Source: Garcia nutans
Taxonomy: Eukaryota; Streptophyta; Magnoliopsida; Malpighiales; Euphorbiaceae
Direction of reading: 5' to 3'
Length of the DNA stretch: 64,000 bases
Assembly: GCA_947685225.1 (NCBI GenBank)
Contig: CANTUV010000007.1
Span: forward strand, 15,458,501 to 15,522,500
The notes under the pieces were generated by a model. That model saw only the letters and a program-made list of their open reading frames with translations, searched no databases and had not been told where the DNA came from. How positions within the stretch are numbered: the stretch's first letter is position 1; the number at the start of each line of letters is the position of its first letter. The position numbers were made by a program, and so were the translations under genes. Shown piece after piece: positions 44,761 through 57,667 of this stretch.

Positions 44761-46711
44761 ATGACTCCTTACGAATTGGTAACAAATTTATTAGCCAATT
44801 GTAATGAAATTGTTGTGGACTTCATTCCTTTCATACAAGCTTCATGTAAATAGACAAAGGCATTAAATTAATGCTAGCACCAAGATCACAAAGAACCTTA
44901 CCAAACTCGAAGTCTCCAATCTTACATGGTATAGTAAATTTTCCAGGATCTTTCATTTACTTAGGTAGCTTCTTTTGGATAATTGCACTACATTCTTCAG
45001 TTAGCATCACCATTCCATAATCCTTCATTTTCCTCTTGTTAGAAATAATTTCCTTCAAGCACTTGGCATATTTGGGCATTTGAGCTATAGCTTCTGCAAA
45101 AGGAATGTTAATATGAAGTTTCTTAAATATATCAGGAAATTTAAGGAAATTCTTCTCATCATTAATCTTATAAAGACGTTGAGGAAAAGAAATTTTAGGT
45201 TGATATGGCTTCAATTCTTCTACTTCCTTCTTATTTTTAGGGCTGCTCCTCTTCCATATCTTCTTTAATGGACTCCTTCTTGGTTGGCTTCTTGGGTAAT
45301 GATTTCTCTAATTGCTTTCCAATCCTCCAGGTGATTGCCTTTGCTTGTTCCACAGGATTAACAATTGCATTACTAGGCAATGTTCTTTGGGCTCTATTAT
45401 TTACCATGTCTTCCAATTGACCAATTTGAGTCTCCAAATTATTGATAGAAGCTTGTTGATTTTGAAGATATGAATCAATTTTATCCATATAAGAAATAAT
45501 CATCTCCTCCACTTATGGTTTCTTCTCTTAATGTTGAAATCCTGGTGGTTGTTTCCTAGCATTTTGATTGTTCCATGAGAAATTTGGACGATTCCTCCAA
45601 CCTGGATTGTAAGTATTAGAATAAGGATTGTTTTGATGTCTTCCTCGATTAGCAACATAATTCACTTGTTCCCATCCTTGTCTCAAATTGGCATTATTTA
45701 TTCCACACTCATTAGTAGCATGTTTTCTAGCACAAATCTCACAAACAGCTTGGCTTTGAAGTGAATTGACACTCATTTGATCCATTCTCTTAACCAAAGT
45801 ATCAATTTTAGCATTAATGGTTGTCAAAGAATCAATTTCATGCACACCAATAGCACTTTTATGGCTACTTCTGTCTGTATTCAATGGATAGTTGTTGGTT
45901 GCCATCTCCTCTATCAAATTATAAGCTTCTTTAGGATTCTTTGCATTAAAACACCCTTCAGCTACTGCATTAAGCATTAATCTTATGGAACCATTCAAAC
46001 CATTATAGAAAGTTTGAACAATTGACCATTGAGGTACACAATGATGTGGGCACTTCCTATGCAAATCCTTGTAACTCTCCCAAGGTTCATAAAGATTCTC
46101 CATATCATATTGAGAAAAGGTTGTAATGTCATTCCTTAACTTGGTTGTTTTAGAAGATGGAAAGAATTTTCCTAAAAATTTATATGCCAAGTCATCCCAT
46201 GTTGTGATAGTTCCCCTTGGTATGGATTTTAACAAGCTTTTAGCTTTCTCTTTCAAAGAAAATGGAAACAATCTCAAGTAGATTGCATCCCTTGACACCC
46301 CATTCATCTTGAAAGTGTCATACATCTCTAAGAAACTAGTGATATGAGCATAAGGATCATTACTTGGAAATCCACCAAACTGAAGTGTATTCTTGATCAT
46401 TTGGATGAAAGCTAGCTTAATTTCAAAGTTTTTAGCTTCAACAGTTGATCTAGCAATCCCTAAAGTTGCTCCATCAAGAGTGGGCATAGCATAATCTTGC
46501 AATATGATTTATTTTCATCACCCATGTTATCTTCCTCAATCAAAGATTCAAAATCTAGATGAAAATTTTCTTGTCCTTCTTTCAAATGTAATCTCCTTTG
46601 TGCTCTCTCTTCTGCAATTCCTTCCTTCCGCTGCTTGTTTAGATTTCTACAAGTTCTTTCAATCTCTGGATTAAATGACAATAACTCTTTATCTCGCATA
46701 AACTTGTGCAA
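44761..46711 (-). pseudogene. Gag pseudogene of Athila-like element (copy 1)
   Basis: Most complete gag of this family here. N-terminal FNPEIERTCRNLNKQRKE (46690-46610), frameshift near 46490, then a 324-codon open stretch (46502-45528) with the gag core (FGGFPSNDPYAHITSFLEMY, LKSIPRGTITTWDDLAYKFL, FYNGLNGSIRLMLNAVAEG), a cysteine/histidine cluster CEICARKHATNEC (45740-45700) close to a CCHC knuckle, and YNPGWRNRPNFSW near the end. Two stops at about 45525, then LENQIGQL-like and KAITWRIGKQL (45512-45237) and FPQRLYKINDEKNFLKF...KKLHINIPFAEA (45214-44957). Broken by at least three frame changes. Confidence 0.85.
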
Positions 46712-46794
46712 ATCTCAACAGTACCTATAAAAATAAAAATAAAAATGCTTAAATTAGTATTCAAGTTAATTAATATTGATATAAATAAATTCAG

Positions 46795-46812
46795 TCCCCA
46801 GCAATGACGTTA
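46795..46812 (-). promoter_or_regulatory. Primer-binding site, tRNA-Asp type, degenerate (copy 1)
   Basis: Minus strand TAACGTCATTGCTGGGGA, a decayed TGGCGCCGTTGCCGGGGA, 6 nt from the LTR edge at 46819. The changes are mostly CpG decay. Confidence 0.7.
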
Positions 46813-46818
46813 AAAATT

Positions 46819-48343
46819 TGATATGCAAAATCTGCAAGTACACAGAATCGTATTCAAATAATATAGTTATAAAATAAGATATCGTTCCTACAAAGAGTGT
46901 TTACTAATTACCAACCAGAATCAACATAATCACTATTTAGACAATTGAATAATGAATGTAATTAAGAAGAAAAATAATTCTAAATCTAAATTAATTAATA
47001 GCAATTTATTTTAAGAGAGAAGTAACAATCAAACTAACAACCTAGAACATTGAATCCATGCGATAATTGAATGATAATTTCTTGTGTCTATTAATCTAAT
47101 TTTAATTATTCATGTTATTGACAAATGATTCTTAAATAACTACTATTCTTTCTCAAGACATAATAACATACTACTTATAAATCATTAATCTATTTCTCAA
47201 TAGTCTTAATAACTTATAACCAATTCATTAAGAGCCAATCATTCATATAATTCCACAAGTGTCAAATTAAATACTCTCATACTAATTTTTTTCCTTGTGA
47301 TTCTATTACCTAATTTTAATCAATGAATATTCCTCTCAAACTTATTCACTAATCTAAAATCATGCAATTTGTGGTTAAACAATTATAAGTATTAAGCTTA
47401 ATAATAGAATTAACATGATTAAAGAAAAATAGATCACAAACATATATCATACAATCAATCATATTTCATCAATATTCTTGATAATGAATTTATCCAATCA
47501 TATAAATAATAAAACTCATCATATTAATTAAATTAAACATAGTAAATACAAATTAAAACTGAAAATAGAAAGTGGTTAAGAGAAGTGAAGAAAAACTCTT
47601 TTAAGTAGATTGTAGATCAACTCCAATCTCTTAGTCTAGCTCTTTACAATCTCCTTTCTTGAATTCTTCTTGATAATAATAAAACCCTAAAAATATTGTT
47701 TTTAGACATCTCCTTTACATTTTAAGTCTGATCCAATTTTATAAAAGAATACATGAATTGTTTAACACTATCAAACTACCTAAAAACAAACTCATAATTG
47801 CACTCTACTTATGTAGAAATCAAGTTGTATATTACAGGCCAATTCTCTATCAGATAACGACCTTATCTCAATCTGACACCTTCATCAAAGTTGTAGCTCT
47901 TGAAGTTTAGATGACTTTGGATTTTTAATCACTTCAATTGGTCTTTAGACGCCCAAGATATGACCCAATTACTCTCAATGGTTTGGATAGGAATTCTACT
48001 TTAGTATCTTTGGCCTAAATTCGACTTAATATTCATAGGCCCAAACGATCTTGGATTTTAATGGACTAGACCTCTCTACAAATCTTGAGATGTCCTCTTC
48101 AAACTTCATGAAGACAACTTTTCCAATCTCGAACTCTATCATCACTGAAATCTTTATTGAATCTTTAAAGGTCTAATCTTCCTAAAATCTATGTTTGCAA
48201 AGGTTCTACGAGAAATTAATTCAAGCTAAGATCTACTAAAAAATAATGAAATTAAAACACATAAATAAGCTTAGAATAAATTAATTCAACTTAATTTCAT
48301 GATAAAACTGATAGAACAATATATGTTCAATATGCACTTATCA
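46819..48343 (-). mobile_element. Athila-like 5' LTR, full length (copy 1)
   Basis: 1525 bp. On the minus strand it starts TGATAAGTGC and ends GCATATCA, giving TGATA/TATCA inverted ends. It includes AAACCCTAAAAATATTG (47690) and a conserved block around 47870-48130. Reference copy for the fragments at 3122-3983, 6792-7889, 7919-8128 and 35612-36075. The 3' LTR of this copy is not present; the element was fused to another module at 41247. Confidence 0.8.
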
Positions 48344-48914
48344 ATAATATTATAAATGGCATAACACATTGTGAATTTGAGAATCTATTGTGTCACTTTC
48401 ATGTTTGAATTGGAAAAAGGTATGTGTAGTATACAATTAAAAGAGTGATTAATGTATGAGATAAGAAAGATGAGCCATTATAAAATTGCTAATGAAATGT
48501 TTATGTGCATAAAATATAAAAATATAAAATATGTTAAAAATAATTAGAAAAGATGAGAATGAATAATGCCATAAGTAATGTGAAGAATAATGTGGAAATA
48601 ACTAAAATATAGAAATTATAAAGAGAAATTGATATAATGAATGAGAAATATGGAAAATAATAAAATGTAATTAAAATTATGAAAATGGACAATGCAATGT
48701 GTAATGTGTTGATAATGTCAAATTTGATTATGATATAATGAGAACATGAAAGTGATATGTGGAAATGGGTCACATTGTGAATGTGACCCATGATTGTGTA
48801 ATGTGATAGGAAATAACATGAAAAAGTGATGTGGAAGTGATCATGATAAGGTTGATCACTTAAAAAGTGTGGAAAAGTGTTATTATGTGTTTGTAACCCT
48901 ATACAATTGCTTGT
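48344..48914 (+). mobile_element. LTR 'D', first part (interrupted)
   Basis: AT-rich non-coding sequence continuous with 59756 onward once the Tat-like element and one TSD copy are removed. The true LTR start is not visible; it is probably cut by the Athila-like LTR edge at 48343. Assigned to LTR D by continuity rather than clear homology. Confidence 0.45.
48910..48914. repeat. Target-site duplication CTTGT, left copy
   Basis: CTTGT here and at 59751-59755 exactly bracket the Tat-like element. Confidence 0.88.
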
Positions 48915-51008
48915 TGTGAGTGGAGATTTTTGCCCCCACTCCCGATGGAATGGTTCTTACGACTTCGGCATTGTTTAGGCTCAGGGCCTTGAGAACACAG
49001 ACCTAAGTTTGGAGAAAATGGAGTCGTCACCTGGACGGGCCGAGAAAAAAGAAAGGGGTGGATGACTCGATTCCTAAGGAATCCCCAACCCCTTAATGGG
49101 TTCGAAAAGTTGGGTACGTGTGGGGAAGGTGAAAAATGGCCCAGCACCCCACAACGCCCAGTTTATTGGAACCGGCCTCCTTTACAGGTCTTAATATTAT
49201 AAAATTCTTAAGTATAACAACATTATCCATATTACACACAATAAAAAGAAAAGCATCATTATATTAAAATCAAAGCAATGTCTAAACAAAGCAAATAAAT
49301 GGACACCCATCCGAGGATAGAAACATGTCCTTACATCTCATGCCTAAATAGGACACCCACAGAAAGGTAGAAATATGTCCTTTACATAACTTCTAAAATA
49401 GAAAAGCAAATTAAATTATATGATATTTAACTAATGAGATATCCAACAAGTGAAATCATACCTCTTACAACATTTGGAAATCTAAATAAATTGATAAAAG
49501 TAAATAATCATTCATCATAAATAAATCATTCATCAAAGATATTAGATATCAATAGAAAGTAAACATCCATCCATGATAAATTAAATGAACCAAGCATTGA
49601 ACTTAAATAAATTAAAGCATAAGAAATAAATTAAAGCATGATCAAGTATAGAATTAAATAAAGCAAATAAAAGTCTAAATTATGGCTACTGTGAGTTTTT
49701 TTAGGAATTAAAATAGATTAAGATTTTATGTTTTAAAAGGTTGGTAAAGCTCTTTGATTAACCAAATTAGGGTTTGTGATGTAAAATCATGAAACTAGAA
49801 TTTGGACTCTTTAAAACACTTTTAATTTATGGTTTCAAGTTTACTGTGTGAAATCAAGATATTTGTGTTTTTATGGTTTTTAAAGTTTTAAAGGATTAGG
49901 GTTTAGAAAAAATTAGGGTTTAAGGTTTTAAAAGGGTTAGGGTCTTACTATTTTAGGTTTGGAAGTTGCATTTAGATTTAGTGTTTTAGAATTAGGGTTT
50001 CGGTTGATGCTTAGGTTTTTTAGAATTTGGAAAAAGCAATTGATAATTTTATGAAAGTAGACCAACGATTTAAGGTTTATACAAATAGAAAAGGTGTTTT
50101 TAAGGTTTGTTGTAAGAAATAGAATCAAATTGTGGTTTTGTTGAAAAACATATTCAATTAGGGTTTTAAGATTTTGAAGAAGTAAAAATAACAATTTTTA
50201 GCCCTTTCGGAAAATAAAGCAACAAATTAGGGTTTTTAAACTTTGAACAAAGGGAATTAAGTTTCTCGGATTTTTGAATTTAAAGAAGCAACTAGATGAA
50301 TTAAGCTACTGTAAAAAAACAAAAAGAATTTAAGAGCTCAAACCTTGATTCGTGAGTTACACCCAAAATTTGCTTCTTGGATGAATAAAAACAAAGGTCG
50401 TTGCTGCCTTTGATGAATTGTTAATGACTTGTTTGCTCCCTCCCTGTCCGATTCAATTTACTGCCAGAAGAAATTTAAAGTTTCCAAGTTTTCCTCCTTC
50501 CTCTCGGTCATCAATTTCTGTCCCCCTTTTTGTGTTGTAATTATACTTATTATAGAAGTTTTTTTTTATGGTTTTTCCTAGTTGCTTACGGCATACATTA
50601 TTTATTAAGAAAAGGAAAATGAAACCTAATTGTATTAGGTTTCGAAAAATTTGCGTCAGAAAAATTCGCTGGCGAAAAAAATTACCGTAGGAAAATTGCT
50701 CTGGCGAAAAAGCTGCCGCAGCCTGCGGGCGAGACGGGCCTGCAGGCCATTTCGCCTACAGGAAACTCCTGCGGGCGAAATGCCCACGGGCCCGAGCTGA
50801 CTTTCGGCGACGATTTTTCCGTAGCCGATTTTTTTTTATTTTTTATTTTTTATTCATTTCACTATTTTCACTAAAATAAATATTAAAATTAATCATGATA
50901 CCATAAAAATTATTTTGGACTAACTAAAATATATTGGACAACACAAAAATTATTTTTGACTAATTAAAATATATTGGACATGACCGGATCAAAAATTAAG
51001 GGTCTACA
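48915..51008 (-). repeat. 3' LTR of Tat-like element
   Basis: 2094 bp. Six exact TTAGGGTTT motifs (telobox AAACCCTAA on the sense strand) at 49767, 49896, 49913, 49992, 50158 and 50227. A CpG-rich short-repeat block at 50645-50830 (GCGAAAAA..., GGGCGAGACGGGCC) lies 180-365 nt from the LTR start. Short open frames are not conserved genes. Confidence 0.88.
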
Positions 51009-51089
51009 GTTTGTCTTCTGCTTGAATGATCTGAAACTTTAGTGAAATAGAGTGAAAAGCAATAAGACTTAATTTTGAGATGGTGATTT

Positions 51090-52345
51090 AAACTTGTTTT
51101 GGGTACTTGGACCCGAGACTGAACTTGATTTAGGTACTTGGACCCGAGATTGTATTGAATTTGGGTACTTAGATCCGGGATTGGGTACTTGGACCCGAGA
51201 TTAGGTATTTAAACCAGAGATTTGGTACTTGGACCCGAGACTGAATTTGATTTGGGTACTTGAACCCAGGATTGGATACTTGGACCCAAGATTGGATTTG
51301 ATTTGGGTACTTGGACCCGAGAATGGATTGAATTTGGGTACTTGGACCCAAGACTGAATTTGATTTGAGTACTTGGACCTGGGATTGGATACTTGGACCC
51401 GATATTGGATTTGATTTGGGTACTTGGACCCGAGAATGGATTGAATTTTGGTACTTGGACCCATGATTGGGTACTTGGACCCCAGATTGAATTTGATTTG
51501 AGTACTTGGACCCGAGATTAGATTTGATTTGGGTACTTGGACCCGAAATTGATTTAATTTGGGTAGTTGGACCCGAGATTGATTGAATTTGGGTACTTGG
51601 ACCTAGGATTGGGTACTTGGACCTGAAATTGATTTGATTTGGGTACTTGGACCCGAGATTAGGTACTTGGACCCAAGATTGAATTTGATTTGAGTACTTG
51701 GACCCGAGATTGGGTACTTGGACCCAAGATTGAATTTGATTTGGGTACTTGGACCCGAAAATGGGTGTTTGGACCCAAGATTGGGTACTTGGACCCGAGC
51801 TTGAATTGATTTGGGAACTTGGACCCGAGAATGGGTGTTTGGTCCCGAAATTGGGTACTTGGACTTGAGCTTGAATTGATTTGGGTACTTGGACCCGAGA
51901 TAGAGTACTTGGACCCGAGCTTGAATTGATTTGGGTACTTGGACCTGAGAATGGGTGCTTGGACCCGAGATTGGGTACTTGGACCCGAGCTTGAATTGAT
52001 TTGGGTACTTGGACCCGAGATTGGGAGCTTGGACCTGAGATTGGATACTTGGACCCAAGCTTGAATTGATTTGAGTACTTAGACCCGAGATTGGATACTT
52101 GGACCCGAGCTTGAATTGATTTGGGTACTTGGACCCGAGAATGGGTGCTTGGACCCGAGATTGGGTACTTGGACCCAAGCTTAAATTGATTTGGGTACAT
52201 GGACCCGAGATTGGGTGCTTGGACTCGAGATTAATTTGATTTGGGTACTTGGACCTGAGATTGGATACTTGGACCCGAGATTGATTGGATTTGGGTACTT
52301 GGACCCGAGATTGATTTGATTTGGGTACTTGGACCCGAGAATGAT
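51090..52345 (-). repeat. Tandem array of GGGTACTTGGACCCGAGATT units
   Basis: Roughly 45-50 units, spaced mostly 20-45 bp, of a 20-bp core plus variable TTGAATTTGATTT spacers. The array lies between the 3' LTR and the rest of the interior, i.e. the 3' UTR of the element, where Tat-lineage elements are known to carry variable tandem repeats. The sense (minus) strand lacks stops in one frame over 343 codons (52200-51169, repeating GSKYPNQ/GPSTQ), and partly in a second frame. I treat this as a property of the repeat rather than a gene. Confidence 0.85.
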
Positions 52346-55105
52346 TTTGACTAACCTTTTATCAGTTGAGAAGTCTGACTGCTCCGGCCGTTCTATGCAT
52401 TGTGGTTCTTCACCTTTGAAAATGGATCTTCATTCTTTGAGATCGGGTTTTCACCCTTGAAATTGGATCTTCATCCTTTAAATTGGGTCTTTTCCCTGGC
52501 TTCAGCTCTTTTAGCTGGACTGATCTTTTGTCTCTTGTATCTTCATTCTAATTTTCTTCTTTTTTCATTCTGTCTTGTTCTTTAGCTAGCCTTCATACCC
52601 TCTCCTTTTCCTCCTATGTGGCGAGATATTTGCAAGTGAGTTTGAAAATGTTTTATATATAAACTCAAAAAATTGAAAAGGAGAAACTTTGCCCCTGTGT
52701 AGGCTCAAACCCATGATTTTTCTATGCGGACTCTGATTGATGTTATTGTTGTCTATTTCTTCGCACAAGCACGTATTTCTTCTCTTTACAAGATTACTGG
52801 AGCTTTCTCAAGCAATGGGCTTTCTATGCCCCCCTGATTTGATATCTTCTTTTGATTCTTTACTTCGCAAGGTGTTTGCTGTTCATTTTGCCAAATAATA
52901 GACAACACAAGACAAGAAAGTGCGATGTAATATGCTCATGTATGCATGATATGCATGAATAATACTTACAGTTGTTCCATCGATTCACAGACCGAGGTGA
53001 TCAGCAGAAGTGTTCTCATTGGTTCTGTTTTGACGCTTGTTCAAGTCTTGCATTGGAATGATCAAAAGCTTTTGCATTTGTGGCTTTTATCTTCAAGATG
53101 TTGAAAACATGAGTGGTGGAGACCCTAAGCAGCAGAGTCAGGGATGCATCCATTTCAAACTATATTTCAGCATGTCGGTTGGTAGTTTCTTCATAACTTT
53201 ACCAATAATCATTTCCTTTGCCCAATGTGTCCTTTGGAGGTTCAACATACTTCCCTTAACTTGAAGGCTTTATATGACAAAACCCTTTTTTTTTTATTTT
53301 GATTTTGAAATCAAATGTTGGCTTTGCCAAATTAATGTCAATGTACCTCAGGACTTGATTTTCCAAATTAACATATCTATAACATGACAACCCTAGTTAC
53401 CGTGCTAAACTCGGGAATTATTTCTATTTAAGCAAGAATTCTTGCACTCAGATAGGCACATACACATTACTTGGCCAAAGGTCTCATTTGAGTTTAAAAA
53501 TTGTCTATCTCATATGCATGTTTATCCAAACTATCTCCACTAATAGACTCTACCTACCAAGAGAGATCAACAGATCTTTGATAGGCTTGAAATGGGGTCT
53601 ATAAGGGACATGGGTTAAATGAAGGCCATTTTGAGATAGGAGCTTATGTGACACAATGGACAAACCCTCACACTATAAATTTCTTATTTGAATTTTAGGC
53701 AGCTTGGAGGCAATCTTGCTAGACTCCAAATTCCTTCTATCTTCTTAGCATTAATCTGGATCTTGATTAGGACAGTTTTTGCCCTTGCAAAAAGTTTAAG
53801 ACCCAAATCTGTTTCTTTTATTCTTTTCCCTTTTCTTTCCACTTTATTTTCTTACTCTTCCCTCTTCCTTCTCTTTATTTTCCTTACCCTTCCCTTTCTT
53901 TGAGCATTTTATCATTTTGTCCTTCTTCCTTGTAGGACTGTTAAGTACAGAACTTTCAAGAACTGAATGGTCTTTCTCTTTTTCCTTTGATTTTGATCGA
54001 ATCTTTAGTTGGGTTGGACCAATTCAAGTCAATCCGTCCTTATAAACCAAATGGAAGCCTTTTGTTGTTTTAGGTAAAAGAGAACTCGGTTGGCTTTTTG
54101 AACCGCCTTTTTAGGTTTTATCTTTTTTTTTCTTTTCTTTCTCTTTTCCTTCTTTTCTTTTTTTTTCCTTCTTTTTTTTCTTTGCTCTCATTTCTCTTGT
54201 TTTCTTTTCTTCTCTTTTTTTTTCTTTTTTCTTTCTCTTCTCTTCTCTCATTTTTTGTTTTTGGTTTGGTTCTAGCTCTAAGAGAGTTGTCTTGTTTATA
54301 CTGACTTGGGCTTCCAATAATGGATGAGTGGAGTAGCATAAATCTTCTTTAATAGGGATAAATCATTTGTTACTCTGATGTTGATGTTGTCTTGATATAT
54401 TGGAGATAGTAAGTGAACTTCAACTACTCTTATGGTTTTGAGAACATCAACTTCCCTTATAGTCTTGAAAACATCAACTACCCTTATAGTCTTGAGAACT
54501 TCAATTATCTTCATGGTCTTGACTATTAATTTCTTTCTTTGATCTTCTTACCTCTTCACCTTAATGATCATAAGACTTGTCAAAAGTATCACAACAGCTC
54601 AGGGTAGGTTATTAGGGTTTTATGCCAATAAAAAGAAAGCTAAAATTTTATGAAAGCTCAAAGGGACAACTAGGAATTGATATTTAATTGGGTGGATACT
54701 AGTTGTTGGCTAACCAAACAATGCCTAGATCATTTCTCTCTTAAATAAGCAGAGTTCAATTTCGCCTCGAAAGTTTGTCAAAGCATGTTCTAAGACTGAC
54801 TAGGACCTAGACAAAGGTAATTATGCAAGAGCCCTCTCTAAGTAAGCATACACAACTCAATGCTATAGAGTGATTCTCTCATCTAGTAAAGTCATTCAAG
54901 TCATGATGCCTAGACACATTAATTTATAAACATTAAGCTAAATTCTTCATCGGTTGGGCACCAAAATGAACAAAGATCAACAAAATTTTTGATAAAAGTA
55001 ATTTATTCAGACAAATTTAAATTTGAAAAATACGATAGTTCCAATTAAATATTAAAGAAAGTAAAATTGAAAAGCAACATTCAAGCTAAGGAAAGTTTGT
55101 TGAGT
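52346..55105 (-). other. Non-coding 3' region of Tat-like element
   Basis: 2.8 kb without a recognisable domain. Notable pieces: short TGGATCTTCATCCTTTGA-type repeats (52410-52490); a pyrimidine-rich tract on the plus strand (54118-54260); four units of about 30 bp around TATAGTCTTGAGAACATCAA (54425-54520); and a sense-strand TGGTGCCCAACCGATGAAG phrase near 54955. No RT, RNase H or integrase remnants, so the pol gene was lost without visible scars. Confidence 0.6.
54425..54520. repeat. 30-bp tandem repeats in Tat-like 3' region
   Basis: About four degenerate copies of TTATAGTCTTGAGAACATCA with CTACC/CTTCC spacers, separate from the main array. Confidence 0.65.
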
Positions 55106-56490
55106 TTAAGCTTCTTTTCCTTTCATATCTTCAATATCCCCATCTTGAAAGGATGATAAAACAAAATCCTCTTCTAATCCTTTTCCTACCATGAAGGTTG
55201 TTGGTGGTGGCACCCTATTGAACCTTGGAAATGGATTACCTTTGGTATTGGGCTTGTCCGGCTCAGGCAACTTGCCATTATCAATTAAATTTTGGATCTC
55301 ATGCCTCAACTTCATACAATTGTCCGTTTCGTGTCCAGGCCTTTGATGGAATTGGCAAAATGCATTAGTATCAAAGTTAGGTGGAAGAGGATTAGGCAAA
55401 GGACGAGAAGTCAAGGGTTGTAATAATCCCCTCTTTTGTAGCTTATTGAGAACCCAAGACAATGGCTTCCCTAATTCTGAAAACTGCCTTATTTCTCCTT
55501 GACTAGTGACATTAACATCAGCTTCCTTTTGTGTACTTTGATTGCTAGGATGATAATTCCCTTTCTCATTCCTTTTGATTGAAAAGCGATTCTTCTCCCT
55601 TTCCCACTCTTCAATTTGCAAACCCGCTTGGAGAAGGTCTTTGAAATCATGGATGAGTGTATGAGACATCCTCTCACGAAGACTAGGCAACACCCCTCTC
55701 ACAATCATCCTTATTTGATCGGATTCATCAGGCCTCTTCTTAAGTAAAGCAGCCTTGTTTCTCCATCTCTTCACATAATGTACAAAATTCTCATTTGGCC
55801 TTTGCCTAATGGACTCCACTTCTATTAAGGTAACTTCCATCTCGACATTATACCCATATTATTGGATGAAGGCTTTGTAAAGCAGATCCCAACTCTTTTG
55901 TGTTCCATCATCTAAGGTATTGAACCAATTTTGGATAACAGGGTCCAACGAGATATGAAGTACCTTAGAGTTTGAGCCTTAGTAGCTCGAGCAGACTGGA
56001 TAGCAGTGATATACTGCTTCACATGGAGATTAGAATTTCTGGTTCCATCATACTTCGCAAAAGATAGCATCTTGAACTTGTACGGAACTTCTTCATCTAG
56101 CTCGAATAACTTGTCAACTTCAGACATCTCTTCGGTTTTCAGCTTCTTCTCAAATTTCTTTTCCAAATCAGCAATCATCTTCTCAACATCTGATGTCTCG
56201 GTCTTTTCAATATTTGCCTTCTCAACGACCTTTGGTTCCTTTTTATCTTGAAGATCTTGGTAGTATTGAGCCCAATCATCATCATCAATGATCACCTTAT
56301 CATCATCAAAAGCTACTTCATCAGCTTTAGCCTTCCCCTTGACTTTCTTGGTGCTAGCAGATGCTTTGGCATTGTTTCCTAAAATTGCAGCTAGTTGATT
56401 CTTTATGGTCTCGGCCATGGCCTCTTTTATTTCTTCCATTTTGGCATTGAGGGTTTCATACACTATTCTTTGAATTTGTTCAGGCTCCAT
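55106..56490 (-). pseudogene. Gag gene of Tat-like element, frameshifted
   Basis: Starts at the ATG 56490. Part 1 (56490-about 55940): MEPEQIQRIVYETLNAKMEE, an acidic/lysine-rich region, a coiled-coil-like MIADLEKKFEKKLK, then VPYKFKMLSFAKYDGTRN, which opens the gag core. A frameshift at about 55940 shifts to VLHISLDPVIQNWFNTLDDG. A stop follows at about 55860 (AFIQ, stop, YGYN). Part 2 is open from 55840 to 55106: RQRPNENFVHYVKRWRNKAA, and a zinc-knuckle-like FCQFHQRPGHETDNC typical of Tat/Ogre gag, ending KGKEA. No protease follows. Gag would package RNA into particles; this copy cannot make a full protein. Confidence 0.85.
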
Positions 56491-57648
56491 TGTTTTTGGT
56501 GAGTAAGTGATTAAGTCGTTGCTAGATACTTCATCTCTGGCGTAGCTAAGCTTTTGAACTATCGTAATCCAGGGCTATGAGCCAGAGAGGATCAATGATA
56601 TGAGATGCAAATGTATGCATGTATGCATGTATGTACAAACAATCAACAAACAAGGATAATTAGGACGCTCCTTCCAACCTTATAACATCCAGACACAAAT
56701 GGCGAGTCTCTTTTCCTAGGTATATGGTTAACAAAATACCAACATGGGGCATCTTGCTTTCGAATAATTCCCTTGGACTTTTTAACCAATAGTTATATTT
56801 TTTAAAATGGAAATCAATCCATAATAATTCACATTAATTAGGTTTTAATCCATTCAACCAACTATAGTAGCTTTTATGCTATATTGGATTAAAATGAAAT
56901 TAAGAGGTTTATTATAAATAGATTTCTCACTTGAAAAAGGTAACTAATGATTCATGCCAAAAATAACCCATGGTTAATTTATTCTTAGTATAAACTGGGC
57001 TCACAATTGATTTTTGATATTTCTCAATTGACCTAAATAATTTGCAAGCTCTTTGTAAGAAAATATTGGATAAAAATAATTTTTTTTCTAAGCCCATTGT
57101 AAAAAGATTTTAGAAAAATGTATTTTGGGTTTAGTATTTGGGCCATGAGTAAAAGAATTTTTTATTTATTTTTAGAAAAATCTTATGTCCAAAGACCATC
57201 TTGAAAAATTTTGAAAATAGCTTTGGTCTTTTGGACTTTAAAGAAAAGTTTATTTTGAGCTTACAACACACTTAGGTCATATTAGAAAAAAAACAAACCA
57301 AATAAGTCATGATTTAAGCCAAGATGAATTAACCATAGTCAAACAACATGCATTTGGAGGTAAAACCTAAGGAAAGTAACTAGGCCAATTACATGAGCTT
57401 TAGTCTTTGGGTAAAAAGGCTTAGGTTCCCATAGCAAGTATATACCAAATGGTACGCGGCTATGAGTGGTTATGCCATGCTCGATCTCCATACCTTGAGT
57501 GAAAGTATGGTATCCCTTACATAACATAACACAGGTAACACGGGCATCCTAACTCACGCACATGATGCAATATAAGATGATGCAATGGATAATATCGTTA
57601 TAAGAAAGAATAGAATAATATAAAGACCAAAGAAATCAACTTCTCTTA
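56491..57648 (-). other. 5' untranslated leader of Tat-like element
   Basis: About 1.15 kb between PBS and gag, AT-rich, with a (ATGTATGC)n-like stretch at 56605-56635 and no conserved ORF. Presumably contains the packaging signal, which cannot be located by eye. Confidence 0.55.
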
Positions 57649-57666
57649 TCCCCAGTGGAGTCGCCA
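57649..57666 (-). promoter_or_regulatory. Primer-binding site of Tat-like element
   Basis: Minus strand TGGCGACTCCACTGGGGA, one nucleotide inside the 5' LTR end at 57668. This is the PBS type seen in plant Tat/Ogre-lineage elements; I recall it as tRNA-Arg type but cannot verify the tRNA here. Confidence 0.8.
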
Positions 57667-57667
57667 C

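Noticed and set aside
51169..52200. 343-codon open frame as a gene
   Set aside because: It lies wholly within a short tandem repeat lacking stop triplets; a second overlapping frame is also open, so openness follows from composition. Kept only as a property of the array.
51090..52345. CRISPR-like repeat array
   Set aside because: Spacers are not unique and unit length varies; plant nuclear retrotransposon context. It is a tandem minisatellite.
54111..54339. Lysine/glutamate-rich or Phe/Leu/Ser-rich open frames
   Set aside because: Artefact of a polypyrimidine/polypurine tract; low complexity on both strands.
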